DNA of 64,000 nt, taken from NCBI RefSeq assembly GCF_026153515.1, contig NZ_CP110644.1:5521501-5585500 (forward strand), read 5' to 3'. Positions 57,544 to 64,000 of the stretch are shown piece after piece (positions within the stretch are counted from its first letter, which is position 1; each line of letters begins with the position of its first letter). Below the pieces are notes generated by a model. The model saw nothing but the letters and a program-made list of their open reading frames with translations. It ran no database searches and had not been told where the DNA came from. The position numbers and the translations under genes are program-made. The DNA is from Pseudomonas sp. KU26590. Lineage in GTDB: Bacteria > Pseudomonadota > Gammaproteobacteria > Pseudomonadales > Pseudomonadaceae.

Positions 57544-59145
57544 ATGCGTTCGAATATCGTTATGCCATCACTTATTGCAGCCGGCCTGCTGGCCATGACG
57601 CCCGTTGTTCAGGCCGCCAGCAAAAGCCTGGTCTTCTGTTCGGAAGGCAGCCCGGCCGGATTTGATATTGGCCAGTACACCTCCGGCACGGACAACGATG
57701 CCGCCGAGCCAATCTACAACCGTCTCGCCGAGTTCGCACGGGGCGAGACCACCGTGGTGCCTGCTCTCGCAACGAGCTGGGACATCTCCCCTGACAACCT
57801 GACCTACACCTTCCATCTGCGCGAAGGCGTGAAATTCCACAGCAACACGTTCTTCACGCCCACGCGCGACTTCAATGCCGACGACGTGCTGTTCACGTTC
57901 AATCGCATGCTGCACAAGGACCACCCTTTCCGCGTTGCTTACCCAACAGAGTTTCCGTTCTTCACCAGCATGGGCCTGGACAAGAACATCAAGTCGGTGG
58001 AAAAGACCGACCCAATGACCGTCGTGTTCACACTCAACAAAGTTGACGCGGCGTTCATCCAGAACGTCTCCATGAACTTCGCGTCAATTCTGTCCGCTGA
58101 ATACGCTGACAAACTGATGGCTTCGGGCGATGTGCGTGATATTAACCAGGCACCCATTGGCACTGGCCCGTTCGTGTTCCAGCGCTATCAAAAAGATTCG
58201 CAGATTCGCTACGTGAAAAACAAAGCGTTCTGGGACCCGAGTCGCGTCAAGATTGATCAGTTAATCTTTGCGATCAATACAGATGCGTCGGTGCGCATTC
58301 AAAAACTTAAAAAAGACGAGTGTCAGGTGACACTGAATCCGCGCCCGGCAGACGTTGAGTCGATCGAAGCGGACAAAAACCTGCAGGTGATCAAAAAGCC
58401 CGGATTCAACCTCGGTTACATCTCCTACAACGTGCGCCACGCCCCGCTGGATAACCTGCAGGTCCGCCAGGCGCTGGACATGGCGGTGGATAAAAAAGCG
58501 ATCATCGCCGCGGTGTATCAAGGTGCCGGACAGCTGGCCCAGAACTCCATGCCACCGACACAGTGGTCCTACGACGACACGGTCAAGGATGCGCCCTACA
58601 ACCCGGAAAAAGCCCGCGAGTTGCTGCGCGCCGCCGGCGTCAAGGAAGGCACCGAACTGACCCTCTGGGCCATGCCGGTCCAGCGCCCCTACAACCCCAA
58701 CGCCAAGCTCATGGCCCAGATGCTTCAGGCCGACTGGGCCAAGGTGGGCATCAAGGCGACCATCGTCAGTTACGAGTGGGGCGAATACCTCAAGCGCAGC
58801 AAGAACGGCGAGCATGACATTTCGCTGATCGGCTGGACCGGTGACAACGGTGACCCCGACAACTGGATGGGCACGCTGTACAGCTGCGCATCCATCGGCG
58901 GCAACAATTACTCCATGTGGTGCGACGAAAAATACGACGCACTGGTCAAGGCCGCCGTCTCGAACACCAACAAGGACCAGCGCATCGCGCTGTACAAACA
59001 GGCTCAGCATTACCTGAAAGAACAGGTACCCATTACGCCGATTGCCCACTCGACGGTGATCCAGCCGCTGCGTAAGGACGTGCAAGGTTTCCTGGTGAGC
59101 CCGTTCAACCGCAACAACTTCTCGGGCGTCAGCATCGCCGACTGA
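57544..59145 (+). CDS. dppA: Dipeptide/peptide ABC substrate-binding protein, third copy
   Basis: Periplasmic SBP of 533 residues, signal peptide MRSNIVMPSLIAAGLLAMTPVVQA. Start at ATG 57544, AAGGA upstream. Close to the two preceding copies but with changes across the binding core (DIGQYTSGTDNDAAEPIYNRLAEF, HSNTFFTPTRDFNADDVLFTFNRML). Its leader has the repeated ATCGTTA motif, so its control probably differs from that of its sisters. Confidence 0.94.
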   Translation: MRSNIVMPSLIAAGLLAMTPVVQAASKSLVFCSEGSPAGFDIGQYTSGTDNDAAEPIYNRLAEFARGETTVVPALATSWDISPDNLTYTFHLREGVKFHSNTFFTPTRDFNADDVLFTFNRMLHKDHPFRVAYPTEFPFFTSMGLDKNIKSVEKTDPMTVVFTLNKVDAAFIQNVSMNFASILSAEYADKLMASGDVRDINQAPIGTGPFVFQRYQKDSQIRYVKNKAFWDPSRVKIDQLIFAINTDASVRIQKLKKDECQVTLNPRPADVESIEADKNLQVIKKPGFNLGYISYNVRHAPLDNLQVRQALDMAVDKKAIIAAVYQGAGQLAQNSMPPTQWSYDDTVKDAPYNPEKARELLRAAGVKEGTELTLWAMPVQRPYNPNAKLMAQMLQADWAKVGIKATIVSYEWGEYLKRSKNGEHDISLIGWTGDNGDPDNWMGTLYSCASIGGNNYSMWCDEKYDALVKAAVSNTNKDQRIALYKQAQHYLKEQVPITPIAHSTVIQPLRKDVQGFLVSPFNRNNFSGVSIAD

Positions 59146-59244
59146 TTCAAAAACATGCCTGGGGGCGCAACCACGCCTTTTGGCATTGCTTTATCCGCGT
59201 TTCGCCGGATAGGCAAGAAACTGGCCCATGGGCCGCACCACCGA

Positions 59245-59269
59245 GCGGGCTACACCATAAAAAGCCCGC
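59245..59269 (+). terminator. Weak hairpin between third SBP and the porin gene
   Basis: GCGGGCT, 11-base loop, AGCCCGC, followed by CTCTAAAAAAG. There is no T run on the plus strand, so termination would be inefficient; it may only lower porin expression relative to the binding protein. Confidence 0.3.
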
Positions 59270-59302
59270 CTCTAAAAAAGCAGCAATCGGGAGCTTCAAA
59301 AC

Positions 59303-60682
59303 GTGAAAAAAGCCAGCACCGCTGTATTCGCCTTATCCGTCCTCGCCATCAGCGTCGCGGCCCAGGCAGAGCCGACCAGTCAGGAATTCGTTCCGACCAC
59401 ACTGGCCACCACCAACCTTCAGGGCGAAGCCAAGGGCTTTCTGGAAGACTCGAAACTGACCGGTTCGACCAAGAACTGGTACGCCAACGAACTGTTGCGC
59501 CGTGGCGGCGAGTTCACCCGCAAAGAGAACGGCGTCGTGGTCGACAGCGACCCGCGCCGGATCAACTGGGTTCAGGGCACCATCGTTGACTACAGCTCGG
59601 GCTTCACCCAGGGCACTGTCGGTTTTGCCACGCAAATGGCGGTCTACAACGCCGTTGCGCTGGACCGTGACAAAGACGACCTGATGGGCGGCGCCAACCG
59701 TACGCTGACCGAGAACAACGGCGACCCTGTCGGGCAGTGGAGCAAGATGGGCCTGGCCAACATCAAGGCGCGCGTTTCCAACACGACCCTGACCGCCGGC
59801 CGCCAGTCGATGAACACCCCGGTGCTGGCTTACATCGGCAACCGTGCGCTGCCTTCGAGCTTCGAAGGTGTGAGCATTCTGAGCGAAGAGTTCAACAACA
59901 TCTCTTTCCAGGCCGGCAGCTTTGATCGCGTGTCGCCACGTACCGAGCAGAGCCTCACCAAGTTCCGCTCCGAGTACACCAACAACACCGCTACCGCTGA
60001 CCGCGTTGACATCGCAGGTGTGGATTACAAACCGTTCAAAAGCCTGACCACCAGCTTCTACGGCTCCAATGTCCAGGACTTCTGGCATCAGTACTACTTC
60101 TCGGCTTTGCACGAAATAGGCGATACCGACGTACTGGGCCTGAGCACCAACCTGAACTACTACAAGACCAAGGATTCCGGTCAGGCCAAAATGGGCAAGA
60201 TCGACAACGACACCTACAGTCTGTCGTTGACCGCAACGCACAAAGCGCACAGCTTCAGCGTGGCGTACCAGCAAGTCTTCGGCGACACGTATTTCGATTA
60301 CCTGCACGACACCAACGCCATCTTCCTGTCCAACTCCCTTCTGTCGGACTTCAACGGACCTAACGAGAAGTCGGTGCAATTGGGCTACCTGTTGAACATG
60401 GCCGACTATGGCGTGCCGGGCTTGAAGTTCAACATCTACCAGGCGCGCGGCTTCGACATCGACGGTACCCATTACAAAGGCACCGCTTACGATGTCCGCG
60501 GCATGGACGGCGAAACTCACTACGAATACGGTGTTGGCTCTTCGTACACCCTGCAGTCCGGCCCGCTGAAGGCCTCGACCATGCGTGCGACCTACACCAC
60601 GCACCGCGCGAGCGCCAACCAGGCCGACGGCAACATCAACGAGTTCCGTGTGGTCACCACGATTCCATTCAACATTATGTAA
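59303..60682 (+). CDS. opdP: OprD-family porin, OpdP-like
   Basis: Outer-membrane substrate-specific beta-barrel of 459 residues with signal peptide MKKASTAVFALSVLAISVAAQA. GTG 59303 has GGGAG upstream. OprD features: AKGFLEDSKLTGSTKNWYANE near the start, GRQSMNTPVLAYIGNRALPSSFEGV, terminal RVVTTIPFNIM. Its position between binding-protein genes and dppB matches opdP of P. aeruginosa, where it serves glycine-glutamate dipeptide uptake. The specificity here is inferred from context. Confidence 0.9.
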   Translation: MKKASTAVFALSVLAISVAAQAEPTSQEFVPTTLATTNLQGEAKGFLEDSKLTGSTKNWYANELLRRGGEFTRKENGVVVDSDPRRINWVQGTIVDYSSGFTQGTVGFATQMAVYNAVALDRDKDDLMGGANRTLTENNGDPVGQWSKMGLANIKARVSNTTLTAGRQSMNTPVLAYIGNRALPSSFEGVSILSEEFNNISFQAGSFDRVSPRTEQSLTKFRSEYTNNTATADRVDIAGVDYKPFKSLTTSFYGSNVQDFWHQYYFSALHEIGDTDVLGLSTNLNYYKTKDSGQAKMGKIDNDTYSLSLTATHKAHSFSVAYQQVFGDTYFDYLHDTNAIFLSNSLLSDFNGPNEKSVQLGYLLNMADYGVPGLKFNIYQARGFDIDGTHYKGTAYDVRGMDGETHYEYGVGSSYTLQSGPLKASTMRATYTTHRASANQADGNINEFRVVTTIPFNIM

Positions 60683-60778
60683 TCAGCACGATCCATCGGG
60701 CCTCAAGGTGCGGTTCAACCGAACTTCGTGGCCCGATACCTACTCTTTTATGGCTTCATCACTTGCGGAGCGCGTTAC

Positions 60779-62386
60779 TTGAAATCGACATTCAAACTCG
60801 CAACATTGCGCAGCGCGATCGCACTGGCGGTATTCAGCGTCGCGGTCGGCGTATCGGCCAAGCCTCTGGTGGTCTGCACCGAAGCCAGCCCGGAAGGCTT
60901 CGACCCGGCGCTCTACACCACCGCCGTGACCGCCGATGCGTCGGCGGAAACCATTTACAACCGTCTGGTGGATTTCAAGCCAGGCACCACGGAAATCGTT
61001 CCGGCATTGGCCGACACGTGGGAGATCAGCGATGACGGCCTGACCTACACGTTCCACCTGCGCAAGGGCGTCAAGTTTCACACCACCGAATACTTCAAAC
61101 CGACCCGCGACATGAACGCCGATGACGTGGTCTGGAGCTTCCAGCGTCAACTGGACCCCAACCACCCTTGGCACAAACAGTCGGAGGTCGGTTACCCGTA
61201 CTTCGAGAGCATGGGTTTCAAAGAGCTGCTGAAGAGCGTCGAGAAAGTGGACGACAGCACCGTCAAGTTCACCCTGACCCGCCGCGAATCACCGTTCCTG
61301 GCTGACGTCGCCATGGCCTTTGCCTCGGTGTACTCGGCGGAATACGCCGATCAGTTACTCAAGGCCAACAAGACCGGCAACCTCAACAGCCAGCCCATCG
61401 GCACCGGTCCGTTTATTTTCCAGCGTTATGCCAAGGACGCTCAGGTTCGCTTCAAGGCCAACCCGGATTATTTCCGTGGCAAGCCGCCGGCTGACACCCT
61501 GATCTTCGCCATTGCCACCGACAACAACGTGCGCCTGCAGAAGCTCAAGGCCAACGAGTGTCAGGTTGCGTTGTACCCCAAGCCGGACGACATTCCGAAC
61601 ATCAAGAAAGACCCGAACCTCAAGGTCGATGAGCTGAACTCGATGACCACCGCGTACATCGCCATGAACACCACGCACAAGTACATGAGCGACGTGCGCG
61701 TACGTAAAGCCATCGAGCTTGCGTTTGATAAAGAGGCCTATGTCAAAGCGCTGTTTGGCAAGGACAATGCTACCGTCGCCGTGAACCCGTACCCGGACAC
61801 GCTGCTGGGTTACAACAAAGACCTGAAAAACCCTGCCCACGATCTGGACAAGGCCCGCGCGCTGCTCAAGGAAGCCGGCGTTCCGGAAGGTGCCGTGCTG
61901 ACCCTGTTCACCCGTAACGGTGGCGGTCCGACCAACCCTAATCCGGCCATGGGCGCACAAATGATGCAGTCTGACCTGGCCAAAGTCGGCATTAAGTTAG
62001 ATATACGCGTCATGGAATGGGGCGAAATGCTCAAACGCGCCAAAAACGGCGAACACGACATGGTGTCGGCCGGCTGGTCAGGTGACAATGGCGACCCTGA
62101 TAACTTCCTGACTCCACTGCTCAGCTGCGAGGCCGCCAAAAACGGCGAAAACTACGCGCGCTGGTGTAATCAGAAGTTCCAGACGTTGATCGATCAGGCA
62201 CGGGAAAAAACCGACCCGGCCGAACGCGCTTCGCTCTACGAGCAGGCTCAAGTGATCTTCAACCAGGACCTGCCATGGATCAGCATGGCCCACACCAAGG
62301 TGTTCACTGCCATGCGCAACAACGTAGAGGGCTACCACATCAGCCCTCTCACCACTAACAACTTCGCTACCACCCAAGTGAAGTAG
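60779..62386 (+). CDS. dppA: Dipeptide ABC substrate-binding protein, fourth, DppA-type
   Basis: Periplasmic SBP of 535 residues, more distant from the other three and closest in wording to E. coli DppA (TEASPEGFDPALYTTAVTADASAETIYNRL). TTG 60779 is used: GGAG lies eight bases upstream and it opens straight into the signal peptide KSTFKLATLRSAIALAVFSVAVGVSA. Directly precedes dppB after a 73-base gap with a hairpin, so it is the cognate SBP of the permease. Confidence 0.92.
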   Translation: MKSTFKLATLRSAIALAVFSVAVGVSAKPLVVCTEASPEGFDPALYTTAVTADASAETIYNRLVDFKPGTTEIVPALADTWEISDDGLTYTFHLRKGVKFHTTEYFKPTRDMNADDVVWSFQRQLDPNHPWHKQSEVGYPYFESMGFKELLKSVEKVDDSTVKFTLTRRESPFLADVAMAFASVYSAEYADQLLKANKTGNLNSQPIGTGPFIFQRYAKDAQVRFKANPDYFRGKPPADTLIFAIATDNNVRLQKLKANECQVALYPKPDDIPNIKKDPNLKVDELNSMTTAYIAMNTTHKYMSDVRVRKAIELAFDKEAYVKALFGKDNATVAVNPYPDTLLGYNKDLKNPAHDLDKARALLKEAGVPEGAVLTLFTRNGGGPTNPNPAMGAQMMQSDLAKVGIKLDIRVMEWGEMLKRAKNGEHDMVSAGWSGDNGDPDNFLTPLLSCEAAKNGENYARWCNQKFQTLIDQAREKTDPAERASLYEQAQVIFNQDLPWISMAHTKVFTAMRNNVEGYHISPLTTNNFATTQVK

Positions 62387-62394
62387 AAGAATAA

Positions 62395-62425
62395 TCCGGC
62401 GGGCTCTACCCAGAGACCCGCCGGA
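62395..62425 (+). terminator. Hairpin between the fourth SBP gene and dppB
   Basis: 9-bp stem TCCGGCGGG/CCCGCCGGA, 13-base loop, no T run. Such structures commonly limit read-through from an abundant binding-protein gene into permease genes and stabilise the upstream mRNA. Confidence 0.6.
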
Positions 62426-62459
62426 ATACGCCTAACCGGCTGATGAGGTACACGAGAAG

Positions 62460-63469
62460 ATGTTTAGTTTTATCGCTCGCCGAGTGGGGTTGCTCATACC
62501 CACCTTCTTCGGCATCACCTTGCTGACCTTCGCATTGATTCGCCTGATTCCGGGCGACCCTGTCGAAGTCATGATGGGTGAACGCCGGGTCGATCCGGAA
62601 ATGCACGCCCAAGCCATGGAACGTCTTGGCCTGAACAAACCCCTTTATGCGCAATACATCGATTACGTCGGCAAGCTCGCCCATGGCGACCTGGGCGAAT
62701 CGCTGCGTACGCGCACGAGCGTGTGGTCCGAATTCACTTCGCTGTTCCCGGCAACACTGGAACTGTCGATTGCGGCGCTGATCTTCGCAGGCATTCTCGG
62801 GCTGCTGGCCGGTGTGATTGCGGCACTGAAGCGAGGGTCCCTGTTCGACCATGGGGTAATGGGTATCTCCCTGGCGGGGTACTCGATGCCGATCTTCTGG
62901 TGGGGCCTGATCCTGATCATGTTCTTCTCGGTATCGCTGGGCTGGACCCCGGTATCGGGACGTATCGACCTGCTCTACGACATTCCCCCAAAACCGGCTT
63001 CATGCTGATCGACACCTTGCTCAGCGATGAAGAAGGTTCGTTCATGGACGCCCTGCGTCACCTGATTCTGCCGGCCATCGTGCTGGGCACCATCCCGCTG
63101 GCGGTCATCGCCCGGATGACCCGCTCCTCGATGCTCGAAGTCCTGCGTGAAGACTACGTGCGCACCGCCCGTGCCAAAGGCCTGTCGCCGGCTCGCGTGG
63201 TGTTCGTTCACGGCCTGCGCAACGCGCTGATCCCGGTACTGACCGTGTTCGGTCTGCAAGTGGGGACGCTGCTGGCCGGTGCGGTTCTGACCGAAACGAT
63301 CTTCTCCTGGCCGGGCATCGGCAAGTGGCTGATCGAAGCCATCGGCGCCCGTGACTACCCTGTCGTGCAGAACGGCATCCTGCTAATCGCCTGCCTGGTG
63401 ATTCTGGTCAACTTCGTGGTGGACATCCTCTACGGCTTTGCCAACCCACGCATTCGTCATCAGCGCTGA
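62460..63469 (+). pseudogene. dppB: dppB, dipeptide ABC permease, frameshifted in this sequence
   Basis: Inner-membrane permease with BPD_transp_1 fold. Two reading frames together cover the whole family: 62460 to about 62993 (MFSFIARRVGLLIPTFFGITLL ... DIPPK) and then the -1 frame (TGFMLIDTLL ... ANPRIRHQR). One base is missing within CCCCCAAAA at 62985-62993; restoring it gives a 336-residue protein with the permease EAA motif (ARAKGLSPARVVFVHGLRNALIPV). As written the first frame stops at 63008 after 182 residues. It may be a sequencing error in the homopolymer, a real mutation, or -1 slippage at the heptamer CCCAAAA. Confidence 0.85.
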
Positions 63470-63480
63470 GATCCCTTTTT

Positions 63481-64000
63481 ATGAGCACACCTACTCCCGT
63501 AGTAGCAGTCGATCAAAGCCTGCTCTACCCATCCGTCTACAAAGAGTTCTGGCAGCACTTCGCCAAGAACAAAGGCGCCGTCGCGGGCCTGGCGTTCATG
63601 CTAGTGATCGTGTTCTGCGCCCTGTTCGCGCCGTGGGTTGCCCCCCATGACCCGAGCGAGCAATACCGTGATTTCCTGCTGACCCCGCCGGTCTGGCTCG
63701 AAGGCGGCCAATGGCAGTTTCTGCTGGGCACCGATGAACTGGGCCGCGACCTGCTGTCGCGCCTGATCCAGGGTTCGCGCCTGTCGCTGTTGATCGGTTT
63801 GTCGTCCGTAGTGATGTCGCTGATTCCGGGGATCCTCATGGGTCTACTGGCCGGTTTCTTCCCGAAAATCCTCGGCCCGACCATCATGCGTCTGATGGAC
63901 ATCATGCTGGCGCTGCCGTCGCTGCTGCTGGCTGTGGCCATCGTCGCGATCCTCGGCCCTGGCCTGATCAACACCGTCATCGCCATCGCCATCGTTTCCC
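63481..64000 (+). CDS. dppC: Dipeptide ABC permease DppC, N-terminal part
   Basis: Second permease subunit, cut by the window end; 173 residues are visible. The first helix (GAVAGLAFMLVIVFCALFAPWVAPHDP), FLLGTDELGRDLLSRLIQGSRLSLLIG and IMRLMDIMLALPSLLLAVAIVAIL are DppC hallmarks. Starts 11 bases after dppB. The ATPase genes dppD and dppF are expected next, outside the window. Confidence 0.95.
   Translation, partial: MSTPTPVVAVDQSLLYPSVYKEFWQHFAKNKGAVAGLAFMLVIVFCALFAPWVAPHDPSEQYRDFLLTPPVWLEGGQWQFLLGTDELGRDLLSRLIQGSRLSLLIGLSSVVMSLIPGILMGLLAGFFPKILGPTIMRLMDIMLALPSLLLAVAIVAILGPGLINTVIAIAIVS

Noticed and set aside
62723..63469. Independent 248-codon gene starting at 62723
   Set aside because: Its first 90 codons are out-of-frame reading of dppB; only the part after about 62990 is real, and it continues the same permease after the frameshift.

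Overview
The window is a chromosomal segment of a Pseudomonas, most probably a plant- or soil-associated member of the P. syringae/P. fluorescens lineages. The support is gene order and protein sequence: mreBCD-maf-rng-yhdP-nitrilase-tldD on one strand, gatCAB divergent from mreB, fruBKA with a divergent Cra/FruR, RoxSR, and a dpp cluster with several binding proteins and an OprD porin. Intergenic regions are full of Pseudomonas-type REP palindromes. I saw no rRNA, CRISPR array, insertion sequence or convincing tRNA.

Layout. 1-3.4 kb: C-terminal part of an MdtC/MuxC-like RND efflux permease followed by an OmpR-type regulator and a sensor kinase. 3.6-7.2 kb: YjdM, a DUF1810 protein, then a minus-strand iron-response cluster (fagA, small tetratricopeptide-like gene, sodA, ZIP transporter) behind a Fur-box-like site; fumC, expected there, is absent. 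7.5-22.1 kb: pmbA/tldE, darP (opposite strand), tldD, a nitrilase-family amidase, yhdP, rng, maf, mreD, mreC, mreB. 22.3-25.6 kb: gatCAB. 25.7-30.1 kb: RlpA-like lipoprotein, a CaCA exchanger lacking both usual glutamates, an AEC carrier and a Tat-exported PhoD phosphatase. 30.4-37.4 kb: fructose PTS (fruA, fruK, fruB) and fruR with a Cra-type operator between. 37.4-38.7 kb: a TatD hydrolase and a small Iron_permease protein, then a 131-bp-period REP array. 39.7-46.5 kb: galactarate/glucarate catabolism (garD, gudP, kdgD) and an FCD regulator, split by an orphan hcp, a Tlde1-like L,D-transpeptidase-fold effector and a small membrane protein that is a candidate immunity protein. 46.6-51.2 kb: YddA-type ABC exporter, RoxR/RoxS, a SIMPL protein. 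51.4-53.6 kb: a large HET-C protein with an N-terminal HEFGH metallopeptidase-like motif. 53.7-64.0 kb: dipeptide uptake: three closely related binding proteins, an OprD porin, a fourth binding protein, dppB (frameshifted in this sequence) and the start of dppC.

How the parts work together. The mre-maf-rng-yhdP-tldD block is conserved housekeeping for cell shape, RNA processing, envelope lipid homeostasis and peptide maturation. The fru and gar/gud blocks feed sugars and sugar acids into central metabolism under local regulators. The dpp cluster couples an outer-membrane porin to several binding proteins sharing one permease. The accessory, most novel parts are the hcp-effector-immunity islet, the HET-C/metallopeptidase-like gene and the REP arrays.
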